From assembly GCF_000719775.1 (NCBI RefSeq), contig NZ_JOHR01000007.1:124001-188000 (forward strand): a stretch of 64,000 nucleotides of DNA. Reading direction: 5' to 3'. The notes beneath the pieces are model-generated. The model made no database searches. It worked only from the letters and a program-made list of their open reading frames with translations, and was not told the origin of the DNA. Shown piece by piece: positions 51,823-59,589 of the stretch (positions are counted from its first letter, which is position 1; every line of letters starts with the position of its first letter). The translations under genes were made by a program, and so were the position numbers. The stretch comes from Streptomyces sp. NRRL F-5135. Lineage in GTDB: Bacteria; Actinomycetota; Actinomycetes; Streptomycetales; Streptomycetaceae.

Positions 51823-52869
51823 TCAGACGCGGACGCCGAACTGGAACGGCATGTTGTTGATGGACTCGTAGCGCACCTGGGCGCCCGGCTTCGGCGCGTG
51901 CAGCACCTGGCCGTTGCCCGCGTACAGGCCGACGTGGTGCAGGTCGCCGTAGAACAGGACCAGGTCGCCCTGCTTGAGTTCGCCCTGCGACAGGCGCGCG
52001 CCGGCCCCGGCCTGCGCCTCGGAGGTACGGGGTATGGAGACACCGGCCTGGGCGTAGGCCCAGGAGGTGAGTCCCGAGCAGTCGAACGAGCTGGGGCCGC
52101 TGGCGCCGTAGACGTACGGGGTGCCGATCTTGCTCTGCGCGGCGGCGAACGCGGCGGCGGCCCGGTTCGAACCGGGCGGAGCGTCGCCCAGATCGGTACG
52201 GGCGGAGCTGCCGCCGCCACTGCCGCTGCCCCGGCTGGCGCGCTCCTCGTCCTCCTTCTGGAGCGCGGCGCGCTCCTGCTCGGTGAGCGTGTTCAGGAGT
52301 TCCTGCGCGGCGGCGTACTTGGCCTGGGCTTCCTTCTTCTTCTTGGCGAACTCCTTGCGGGTCTCCGCGAGGTCCTTGACCTTGTCCTGGGCCTCCTTGC
52401 GCTGCTGCGCGAGAGAGCGCTGCTTGGCCTGGATGTCCTGGATCTGGTCCGCCTGCTTGGCACTGACCTGGTCGAGCGCGGACGCCTGTTCCAGGTATGT
52501 GTCGGGGTCCGAGGAGAGGAAGAGCTGCACGGAGGGGTCGATGCCGCCGTTGCGGTACTGGGAGCTGGCGATCGCACCGAGCGCGGTGCGCATCTGGTTG
52601 AGCTCGCCCTGGCCCCGCGCGACCTTGTCCTGGAGCGCGCCGACCTGCTCCTCGAGCTTGTCCTGCGCCTCCTTGGCCCCGTTGTACTTCTCGGTGGCCG
52701 CCTCCGCGTCCTCGTAGAGCTTGTCGACCTCCTCCTTGACCTCCGCCTTGCTCGGCTTCGGGTCGGCCTGCGCGGCCTGGGAGGACATGGCGACAGCGGC
52801 GGCGGCGGTCGCGGTGAGCACGGTCACACGGGCGCGGCTCGGCTGCTTGGGACGACGGTGGGACGCCAC
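51823..52869 (-). CDS. NlpC/P60-family cell-wall endopeptidase (second copy)
   Basis: 348 residues with the same architecture as its neighbour: signal sequence, coiled coil (Lys/Gln/Glu-rich, about 40-210) and NlpC/P60 domain with Cys264 and His312. The two are tandem paralogues in the same orientation. GTG start with GAAGGAG upstream. A probable ydaO riboswitch occupies the 160-base leader, so expression should fall or rise with cyclic di-AMP, unlike the first copy. Confidence 0.94.
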   Translation of the reverse strand: MASHRRPKQPSRARVTVLTATAAAAVAMSSQAAQADPKPSKAEVKEEVDKLYEDAEAATEKYNGAKEAQDKLEEQVGALQDKVARGQGELNQMRTALGAIASSQYRNGGIDPSVQLFLSSDPDTYLEQASALDQVSAKQADQIQDIQAKQRSLAQQRKEAQDKVKDLAETRKEFAKKKKEAQAKYAAAQELLNTLTEQERAALQKEDEERASRGSGSGGGSSARTDLGDAPPGSNRAAAAFAAAQSKIGTPYVYGASGPSSFDCSGLTSWAYAQAGVSIPRTSEAQAGAGARLSQGELKQGDLVLFYGDLHHVGLYAGNGQVLHAPKPGAQVRYESINNMPFQFGVRV

Positions 52870-52889
52870 GGAGGCGAGCTCCTTCTTCC

Positions 52890-53030
52890 TCAGCCGCCTA
52901 CCGGGCCAGGAGGACGGACCCGGCCCCGGCTCCTCGCGTCCGGCACCCCCGCGAGCAGGGCTGGACTGCGAGAAATCGGCGGTGCCTTCGCTGTCACCCC
53001 GGGTGGGTGATCAACCGCGCGAAGGTTCGA
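52890..53030 (-). promoter_or_regulatory. Probable ydaO/c-di-AMP riboswitch
   Basis: The leader (minus strand) has the conserved elements of this class: GGGGTGACAGCGAAGG, then GAGGAGCCGGGGCCGGGTCC, and the 3' end CCGGTAGGCGGCTGAGGAAG. It ends just before the ribosome-binding site of the second NlpC/P60 gene. In Streptomyces this riboswitch class is known upstream of wall-lytic genes. The call rests on motif recall without covariance scoring. Confidence 0.72.
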
Positions 53031-53036
53031 GCCATG

Positions 53037-53066
53037 ACCTTAGTGACCGCCCCGTGATCAGTTCAA
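53037..53066 (-). promoter_or_regulatory. Promoter of the riboswitch-controlled NlpC/P60 gene
   Basis: TTGAAC (-35, 53061-53066), 18-base spacer, TAAGGT (-10, 53037-53042). Transcription would start near 53030, at the 5' edge of the riboswitch. Confidence 0.7.
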
Positions 53067-53282
53067 ATCCTTCCCGAAAAAATCTCGGTCAGAGAGGGCA
53101 TTATTTACCGACACCGAGCATGCAGTAATGGCCATTTGACGCTACGTTCCCCCACCGTACGACCAATTCGGTCATTACCGGAGAGAATTGAAGGAAAACC
53201 GATTGAACACGACGGAGCGAACGGAGAAGTACGAAGGCGGCGAACGCGAGGAAGTGGCGAGAACAGGCGGAACCGAGCACGG

Positions 53283-54647
53283 TCAGACGCGGGAGAGCCG
53301 CTTCAACAACAAGGCGGACGCCACCGGCCTGGCCCCCGCCTTCGCCACCCCGTCGGCGACCTCTCTGTCGGTGGAGACCACCACGACGGGCCGGCCCGGC
53401 GGCTCCGCCCGTACGAGCTGCCGGATCAGCTCGTCCGCCGTCACCCCCGGCTTGGAGAACAGCACCCGCACCCCGCGCGGTGGCGCCAGCAACACCGGCG
53501 CGGCCAGCTCCGCACCGTCGAAGACACAGGTCATCTCGGCGCCCGTCTGCGCCGCCAGCATCGCGAGACCGCCCAGCAGCCGCAACCGCTGCTTCTCCAA
53601 CGGCATCGTCGGATAACCGGTCTTGGTGACGTTGTAGCCGTCCACCACCAGATGCGCCTGCGGCAGCGCGAGCAACTGGTCGAGCAGCGCGGGGTCGGTC
53701 TCGGACAGCGCGCGGGCCGCCACGTCCTTCGGGGACATCCTGCCCGGTTCCACCGCGTCCACCAGATCGGCCGGGCGGACGGCGGCGGGCGGCAGCGCCA
53801 GTTCCCGCCGCAGCCCCTGGGCCGAATCCAGCAGGGTGTCCAGCAGCAACCGCAGCCGCATGTCCTCGACGGAACGCCCCTCGCGCGCGGCCCTGCGGCT
53901 CGCCTCGACCGCCGACTCCGCCTCCCCGAGCCGCGCCTTGACCCGGCGGGTCTCGCTCTCCGCGGCCGACACCTGCGCGGCGGCCTCGGCCCTGACCGCC
54001 TCGGTCTCCGCGGCGAGGCGGCGCAGCGCGGCCTCGCCGCGCCGCACGTCGCTCTGGGCGCTGCGCAGCTTGCGGTGCAGTGACTCGGCCTCCTTGCGGA
54101 CGCCGTCCAGCTCCGCTCGCAACCGGTCCGACTCGCTCTTCGCCCGCTCCCTGGCCCCGGCCAGCTCGGCCCGCAGCCGGTCCAGCTCGCGCCGGGTCTC
54201 CTCGTCCACCCGCTCGGCGTCGGCCCGCTGGGCCTCCTCGCCCGCGGCGGCCACCAACTTCACCCATCCGGGGGGCCTGAGAACGTAGGCGGCCGCGGCC
54301 ACGTCGACCGGATCGGCGGCGGCCGGCGGCGAACCGGCCTCCAGGGCGGCCGTCAGCTCCGGCTGGGCCACGCCCAGCCGTTCACCGATCCGCTGCCGGA
54401 ACAGCGGGTCGCTCTCCAGGGCGGCGGCCATCGCGTTCCCCGCGAACTTCGCCCGTCGGCTCGGGGTGAAGCGGGCGTACTGCCGCAACTGCACCGGGAG
54501 TTCGGTGACGGTCAGCCCGCCGAAGGCGTCCGAGACCAGCGCCACGACCCGGCGCCGTACCCCGTCCGGGAGCGGGCGGTCGAGCTCCTCCACGGCGTCG
54601 CCGCCGGCCGCGTCGGCCGGCTCAGCACCGCTCGAGGACTGCGCCAC
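53283..54647 (-). CDS. NYN-domain RNA-binding/RNase-like protein
   Basis: 454 residues. A helical N-terminal domain (about 1-125), a long coiled coil (about 135-265) and a C-terminal NYN (PIN-like) domain from about 320, opening with LVVDGYNVTKTGYPTM (first catalytic Asp) and containing CVFDGAE and STDREVADG (further acidic ligands). NYN domains of the YacP/Rae1 type cut ribosome-associated RNA; that activity here is inferred. The start is GTG 54647. The stop region 53129-53282 before the riboswitch has no gene. Confidence 0.9.
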   Translation of the reverse strand: MAQSSSGAEPADAAGGDAVEELDRPLPDGVRRRVVALVSDAFGGLTVTELPVQLRQYARFTPSRRAKFAGNAMAAALESDPLFRQRIGERLGVAQPELTAALEAGSPPAAADPVDVAAAAYVLRPPGWVKLVAAAGEEAQRADAERVDEETRRELDRLRAELAGARERAKSESDRLRAELDGVRKEAESLHRKLRSAQSDVRRGEAALRRLAAETEAVRAEAAAQVSAAESETRRVKARLGEAESAVEASRRAAREGRSVEDMRLRLLLDTLLDSAQGLRRELALPPAAVRPADLVDAVEPGRMSPKDVAARALSETDPALLDQLLALPQAHLVVDGYNVTKTGYPTMPLEKQRLRLLGGLAMLAAQTGAEMTCVFDGAELAAPVLLAPPRGVRVLFSKPGVTADELIRQLVRAEPPGRPVVVVSTDREVADGVAKAGARPVASALLLKRLSRV

Positions 54648-54684
54648 GATCCGTCACCCCATCTACCCCTTTCGGGCGGCTCCC

Positions 54685-54927
54685 TCAGGAACCCGATCCC
54701 GGCCTGTCCACCAGCTCGATCTGATCCACCGCGTTGCACCAACGGCAGCGCACCGACTCGATGGTCTCACTGACCACCTCGCGCTCCTCGACCTTCGGTT
54801 CTCCCGCCAGGTCCAGATGGACGTACTCCACGGCCCTGGAGGACCGGGTCACGTCGAACCTCGTGAGATTGCCGCACAGCGTGCAGCGCCACCGGGTGGT
54901 GGCTGTCGGCTGGGGAACCGTCGTCAT
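54685..54927 (-). CDS. Small zinc-ribbon protein
   Basis: 80 residues with two CxxC knuckles, Cys15-Cys18 (CTLC) and Cys61-Cys64 (CRWC), on a beta-rich scaffold. A single structural zinc is expected. It is coded 37 bases upstream of the NYN gene on the same strand, so an RNA-linked role is plausible. No family function is known to me. Confidence 0.85.
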   Translation of the reverse strand: MTTVPQPTATTRWRCTLCGNLTRFDVTRSSRAVEYVHLDLAGEPKVEEREVVSETIESVRCRWCNAVDQIELVDRPGSGS

Positions 54928-55108
54928 CGTCTGCCGCCCTCTTTCCCTCGTCCTTGATGCGGTTGCCCCGCGGTGCGCCGTCGAACTGCGGATGAATGTC
55001 CTTCCGCAACCCTACGGCCTCACGGGTACCCGACGGGAGCGGCGAGGCACTCTGTGCCACTGACTCCCGATACGCCATGCTCTGTCCCGTGATGACGCGG
55101 CGAACGGC

Positions 55109-55861
55109 ATGAGGTGGCGGTCGGACATGGAGCGGCGGGGGCGGGACGGGGCGGCCGGAACGCCTGTGATCACGTACGGGCTGATCGTCCTGTGCTGTCT
55201 GGCCTTCCTGGTCAGCCCCGGTTCCGGGCTCGACCCCGGGTACGGGGAGGGTGACGCGCTCCTCGCCGCGCAGAGCGCCTATTTCGAACGGTGGGGGGTC
55301 GTCCCGAACCAGCTGACGAACCTCTCGTCGCACACGTCGCACGCCCTGCACACCCTGCTGGCGCCGCTGACCGCGCTCTTCGTGCACGGCAGCTGGCTGC
55401 ATCTGCTCGGAAACATGCTGTTCCTCTACGTTTTCGGTGCGATGACGGAGGAACGACTCGGCCGGACGCGCTTCACGCTCTTCTATCTCGCCACCGGCTA
55501 TGTCGCGCTGGTCGGCTACGCGGCGGCGAACGCCGCCTCCGGCCAGACGCTGGTGGGCGCGTCGGGGTCGATCTCCGGGGTGCTCGGCGCCTTCCTCCAC
55601 CTCTTCCCCCGGGCCCGGGTGACCAGCGTCTTCCCGTTCCTGCTGTTCCTGCCGCTGCGCTTCCCCGCCTGGCTCGTGCTGATCTTCTGGTTCGTGCTCC
55701 AGTGGCTGGCGGCCCGTGGCGCGGGATCCGGCCCGGGGGTGGCCTACCTCGCCCATCTGGTGGGCTTCGTGGTGGGGTTCCTGTACGCGTGGGCACTCCG
55801 CCGGCGTACGGATAGAGTGAAAAGCCCTACCGCGGCCACCGAGGGAGAACACCAGCCGTGA
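55109..55861 (+). CDS. Rhomboid-family intramembrane serine protease
   Basis: 250 residues with six membrane helices. Catalytic Ser152 is in GASGSISG, His217 in LAHLVGF, and Asn102 in LLGNMLFLY supports the oxyanion hole. Like other rhomboids it would cut single-pass membrane proteins in the bilayer. ATG 55109 is given; ATG 55127, with GAGGTGG upstream, would remove six residues. The stop overlaps the AsnC-type gene in a GTGA arrangement. Confidence 0.92.
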   Translation: MRWRSDMERRGRDGAAGTPVITYGLIVLCCLAFLVSPGSGLDPGYGEGDALLAAQSAYFERWGVVPNQLTNLSSHTSHALHTLLAPLTALFVHGSWLHLLGNMLFLYVFGAMTEERLGRTRFTLFYLATGYVALVGYAAANAASGQTLVGASGSISGVLGAFLHLFPRARVTSVFPFLLFLPLRFPAWLVLIFWFVLQWLAARGAGSGPGVAYLAHLVGFVVGFLYAWALRRRTDRVKSPTAATEGEHQP

Positions 55862-56139
55862 TCACCGCGATCGTGCTCATCAAGACCAGTGTGGACCGGA
55901 TCCCCGAGATCGCGGAGTCGATCGCCGCGCTGGACAGCGTCAGCGAGGTCTTCTCGGTGACCGGTACGTACGACCTGATCGCGATGGTCCGGGTCGCGCG
56001 CCACGACGACCTGGCCGAGGTGATCCCTGGCCGGATCAGCAAGATCCAGGGCGTGGAGGCGACGGACACGCACGTGGCGTTCCGTACGTACTCGCAGCAC
56101 GACCTGGAGGCGGCGTTCGCGATCGGCCTCGACGCGTAG
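55858..56139 (+). CDS. Stand-alone Lrp/AsnC ligand-binding (RAM) domain protein
   Basis: 93 residues. This is only the C-terminal RAM domain of Lrp/AsnC regulators (VLIKTSVDRIPEIAESIAAL, then SVTGTYDLIAMVRV); no HTH is present and no truncated 5' part is visible upstream. It should bind amino acids and oligomerise. It is translationally coupled to the rhomboid protease gene (GTGA). In actinobacteria such short forms act as ligand sensors without DNA binding, as far as known. Confidence 0.9.
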   Translation: MITAIVLIKTSVDRIPEIAESIAALDSVSEVFSVTGTYDLIAMVRVARHDDLAEVIPGRISKIQGVEATDTHVAFRTYSQHDLEAAFAIGLDA

Positions 56140-56280
56140 CGCCTCCCGGCGGGGGCCGCGGAACGTCGGGTTCCGGCGTCCGGCGCGACGGGCCGGCCCC
56201 GCGCGCGCGAGCACCGGCCACCCGCCTCGGGAGCCGGGGCGACCGGGCCGTGCGGGACGGCCCGTACGCCCTCGCCCGCG

Positions 56281-57672
56281 TCACGCGACGGCCGTGGTCT
56301 CCCGGTCGGGAACGCAGCGGCCGTCCTCCGTCCGGTAGTTCCACCGGGCGCCGTCGCTCACCAGTTCCTTCACCGCCCGCACGAACCGCTCCACGTGCTC
56401 GTCCGGGGTGCCGGCGCCGAAGCTGACGCGGATCGCGTTGAGCGACCGCTCACCGGGGCCGGCCTCCGGGGCGCCGCACTCCCCCGGCTCCTGGGGGCCG
56501 CTGCCGAGCAGGGTCCGCAGCAGCGGATGCGCGCAGAAGAGGCCGTCCCGCACCCCGATGCCGTACTCGGCGGAGAGCGCGGCGGCGAGGTGCGAGCTGT
56601 TCCAGCCCTCCACCACGAACGACAGGACGCCCACGCGCGGCGCGTCGTCACCGAACAGCGAGAGCACCCGCACCTCGGGCACCTCGGCCAGCCCCTCCCG
56701 CACCCGGCGGACCAGCCGCTGCTCCCGTGCGGCGAGGGCGTCGAAGCCCGCCTCGGTGAGCGCCGTGCAGGCGGAGGCGATCGCGTAGGCCCCGATGACA
56801 TTGGGCGAACCGGCCTCGTGGCGGGCCGCCGTCGTGTGCCAGTCGACGTCCACCCCGCCATCGGCACGCCGTGCCACCCGACGGCTGGCGCCGCCGCCCG
56901 CGAGGTAGGGCTCCCCGGCCCGGAGCCAGTCCGCGCGCCCGGCGAGCACACCGGAACCGAACGGCGCGTACAGCTTGTGCCCGGAGAAGGCCACCCAGTC
57001 GACGTCGAGCCCGGCGATGTCCACGGCGTGGTGCGGCGCGAGCTGCGCGGCGTCCAGCACGATACGGGCCCCCCGCGCATGCGCGGCGGCGGCGAGTTCC
57101 CGTACGGGCCACAGCTCACCCGTCACATTGGACGCACCGGTCACACAGACCAGCGCCGGCCCCCGCCCCTCACGGTCGTCGAGCGCACGCTCCAGTATGG
57201 AGACGGCCTCGACCGGGGAACGGGGGGCGTCCAGATACGTCACCTGGGCGTCGCGCCACGGCAGCAGCGAGGCGTGGTGCTCGGTCTCGAAGACGAACAC
57301 CTGGCAGTCGGCGGGCGCCACGGCGGCCAGCAGGTTGAGCGAGTCGGTGGTGGACCGGGTGAAGACGACCTGGTCGTCGGGGCGGCAGCCGAGGAACTCG
57401 GCGACGGTGCGGCGGCTGTTCTCGAACAGGTCGGTGGACAGCTGCGAGAGGTACCCGGCGCCGCGGTGGACACTGCCGTAGTACGGGGCGTAGGCGGCGA
57501 CGTCGTCCCAGACGCGCTGGAGGGCGGGCGCGCTGGCGGCGTAGTCGAGGGCGGCGTACGTGACCTCGCCACCGGTGACGAGCGGCACGGTGACGTCGCG
57601 GCCGAGCACGGGGAGCGGCTCCGCGGTGGCGGCGGCGGTGATGGTGTCGGCGGTGTTCGGGCATGCGGACAT
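56281..57672 (-). CDS. Class V aminotransferase, cysteine desulfurase-like
   Basis: 463 residues from ATG 57672 with GGGAG nine bases upstream. PLP-dependent fold type I: His132-His133 in TEHHASLL, Asp207 in IVLDAAQ and the Schiff-base Lys233 in SGHKLYAPFG. In the C-terminal part GVRDGLFCAHPLL has Cys380 at the place of the SufS nucleophile, so persulfide formation is possible. Under a SAM-IV riboswitch it should be repressed when SAM is plentiful, which fits sulfur metabolism. Precise substrate not proven. Confidence 0.88.
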   Translation of the reverse strand: MSACPNTADTITAAATAEPLPVLGRDVTVPLVTGGEVTYAALDYAASAPALQRVWDDVAAYAPYYGSVHRGAGYLSQLSTDLFENSRRTVAEFLGCRPDDQVVFTRSTTDSLNLLAAVAPADCQVFVFETEHHASLLPWRDAQVTYLDAPRSPVEAVSILERALDDREGRGPALVCVTGASNVTGELWPVRELAAAAHARGARIVLDAAQLAPHHAVDIAGLDVDWVAFSGHKLYAPFGSGVLAGRADWLRAGEPYLAGGGASRRVARRADGGVDVDWHTTAARHEAGSPNVIGAYAIASACTALTEAGFDALAAREQRLVRRVREGLAEVPEVRVLSLFGDDAPRVGVLSFVVEGWNSSHLAAALSAEYGIGVRDGLFCAHPLLRTLLGSGPQEPGECGAPEAGPGERSLNAIRVSFGAGTPDEHVERFVRAVKELVSDGARWNYRTEDGRCVPDRETTAVA

Positions 57673-57769
57673 GGCGGTATCTCCCGGTGGCACAAGTCGG
57701 AACGGCTTCAAGAGCCCACGCGGACGCGGCGGAAGGACACGCGGCGCCGAACGGCGTGGGGGTGGGGAA

Positions 57770-57785
57770 AGGGCGGTGCCGCCCT
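57770..57785 (-). terminator. GC-rich hairpin overlapping the mini-ORF stop
   Basis: Arms AGGGCGG and CCGCCCT with a 2-base centre; about 6 bp can close with a 4-base loop. It is followed on the minus strand by TTCCCC. It lies directly at the stop codon of the mini-ORF 57784-57804 and could act as a weak terminator. Confidence 0.45.
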
Positions 57786-57804
57786 AGCGCATTCGCTTGC
57801 TCAC
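57784..57804 (-). CDS. Six-codon mini-ORF downstream of the SAM-IV riboswitch
   Basis: GTG AGC AAG CGA ATG CGC TAG, with AGGGAGC seven bases upstream. It lies between the riboswitch and the desulfurase-like gene. The good ribosome site and the hairpin right at the stop suggest a regulatory leader ORF. Translation is unproven. Confidence 0.4.
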   Translation of the reverse strand: MSKRMR

Positions 57805-57839
57805 GAGACTGCTCCCTTGAGGACCAGGACCCCATGGGT

Positions 57840-57966
57840 TGCAGGGGTCCGCGCTTGCCGCGGACCTCGCTGCCCACGGCCTGGTCTTCACCCGGGGCAC
57901 CCCGCCACGGACGGAGGGTTGCCGGACAGCGGGCCGGGGCCGTAGTCGCTGTCGCTCATGACCTGG
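57840..57966 (-). promoter_or_regulatory. SAM-IV riboswitch
   Basis: On the minus strand: GGTCATGAGCGACAGCG, then CCGGCCCGCTGTCCGGCAACC, CTCCGTCCGTGGCGGGGTGCC and CCGGGTGAAGACCAGG, the core of the actinobacterial SAM-IV class. A following hairpin (57845-57867, GGTCCGCG/CGCGGACC) matches the extra element of this class. It precedes the desulfurase-like aminotransferase gene. Confidence 0.85.
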
Positions 57967-58232
57967 AGCGAGAGTATGGCACAGGGGGCGGTGGGACTGA
58001 ACGGGGCGTCCGCGATTCGGGACGCGGGGTGGCGCGCGCGGGTGGCGCCTGCGGCGGGCTGCTCCCCTCCCCGCCCCTTCCCACAACCGGGGCGGGGACC
58101 CGGGCCCCATCCCAGGGGCTCCGCCCCGAGCCCCCGAGCCCCCCTGGCGCCGGCCGCGCGGCGCGGGGGCGGGCAGAGGCCCCGGACCCCGGGCCCACGA
58201 CCGGGCACGGCACCGCCCCCCGCCGGAGGCGA
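57967..58232 (-). other. Promoter of the SAM-IV leader and trpD 3' region
   Basis: A -35 TTCAGT (57996-58001) and -10 CATACT (57973-57978), 17 apart, place the start near 57966. The right part holds a GGGGC-TCC-GCCCC hairpin (58115-58127) of a type common between Streptomyces genes. No coding sequence. Confidence 0.6.
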
Positions 58233-59297
58233 CTACGCGTGGCTCGCCCTCACCCAGGCCTCCAGCACCCGCCCCGCCGCCCCCGAGTCGATCGACTCCG
58301 CCGCCCGCGCGATCCCCGCCGACAGCTGGAGCTCCAGCGAGTCGCCCGTCGGGTCCAGCGCGACCAGCGCCGCCGCCGCGTTCAGCAGGACCGCGTCGCG
58401 GACCGGGCCCTGTTCGCCGGCCAGGAGGCGGCGGGCCACGTTCGCGTTGTACGCCGCGTCCGCGCCGCGCAGGGCGTCGACCGGGACCAGGTCCAGGCCC
58501 ACCTGGCGCGGGTCGAAGGGCTCCTCGGAGACTTTGCCGTCCCGTACCACCCACACCCGCGACGTCGCCGTCGTCGTCAGCTCGTCCAGGCCGTCGTCGC
58601 CGCGGAAGACCAGCGCGGTCGAGCCCCGCTCCGCGAGCACGCCCGCGACGATCGGGGCCATCCGTGCGTCCGCGACCCCCGTCGCCTGCGCGCGGACCCG
58701 CGCCGGGTTGGTCAGCGGGCCCAGGAAGTTGAAGGTCGTCCGGATGCCCAGTTCCTTGCGGGCGGGAGCCACGTGCCGCAGGGCGGGGTGGAACTTGACG
58801 GCGAAGCAGAAGGTGATGCCCGCCTCCTGGGCCACCTCCGCGACCCGCCGGGGGGACAGTTCCAGGTTGACGCCGAGCTGTTCGAGGACGTCGGACGCCC
58901 CGCTCGCCGAGGACGCGGCGCGGTTGCCGTGCTTGACGACCTTCGCGCCGGTGCCCGCCACCACGATGGAGGACATGGTCGAGATGTTGACCGTCTTGGC
59001 GCCGTCCCCGCCCGTGCCGACGATGTCCACGCTGCGGCCCGGTACGTCGATCAGGTTGGCGTGCGCGTACATGGCGCGGACGAGACCGGTGATCTCCGCG
59101 ACCGTCTCGCCCTTGGCCCGCAGGGCCACCGCGAAGCCGGCGATCTGCGCGTCGGTGGCCTCGCCGCGCATGATGCGGTCCATCGCCCAGGCGGTGGCGT
59201 CCGCGCTCAGGTCCGTGCCGGTGAGCAGCGCGTCCAGGATGCCGGGCCAGGAGTACGCCGCCACGGTGTCGCCTCCGGCGGGGGTAACAGCGCTCAT
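58233..59297 (-). CDS. trpD: Anthranilate phosphoribosyltransferase
   Basis: 354 residues, normal length. It couples anthranilate to PRPP. The PRPP loop [14 protein letters not shown] (94-107) and [18 protein letters not shown] are intact, and the anthranilate region [14 protein letters not shown] follows. Unlike the fused trpEG it has no Trp leader peptide in front. It stands alone between the desulfurase-like gene and the respiratory block. Confidence 0.96.
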   Translation of the reverse strand: MSAVTPAGGDTVAAYSWPGILDALLTGTDLSADATAWAMDRIMRGEATDAQIAGFAVALRAKGETVAEITGLVRAMYAHANLIDVPGRSVDIVGTGGDGAKTVNISTMSSIVVAGTGAKVVKHGNRAASSASGASDVLEQLGVNLELSPRRVAEVAQEAGITFCFAVKFHPALRHVAPARKELGIRTTFNFLGPLTNPARVRAQATGVADARMAPIVAGVLAERGSTALVFRGDDGLDELTTTATSRVWVVRDGKVSEEPFDPRQVGLDLVPVDALRGADAAYNANVARRLLAGEQGPVRDAVLLNAAAALVALDPTGDSLELQLSAGIARAAESIDSGAAGRVLEAWVRASHA

Positions 59298-59504
59298 GCT
59301 CGCTCCTGGGTTACTGGGATGAGGTGACTGGGGTGGATCCGTGAACCGGCCAAGGGGCCCCGTACGGCCTGTTACGACCGGCCGGCGCGGCCTGCCGTAA
59401 GCCTATCGGCGCGTGCCCCCGGTACCCGACCCGTTGCCCGTACTGCGGACAGCCCGTGTCTCGGCGGACGGGCGAACCGCGCGGCCGGGGACCGTCCGCC
59501 ACGA

Positions 59505-59554
59505 CCGAGGGCCCCGGCCGGTTCCCTCTCGGGAGACCGGGCCGGGGCCCTCGG
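59505..59554 (-). terminator. Terminator of the qcr operon
   Basis: Perfect 15-bp arms 59505-59519 and 59540-59554; the 20-base loop can pair internally. It lies 36 bases downstream of the qcrB stop. Confidence 0.85.
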
Positions 59555-59589
59555 TGGTGGCGACGTGTGGTGACCCGCGCGGTCGGGGA

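Noticed and set aside
58115..58127. GGGGCTCCGCCCC hairpin as a special element
   Set aside because: This short hairpin type is very common between Streptomyces genes and is likely an ordinary terminator part.
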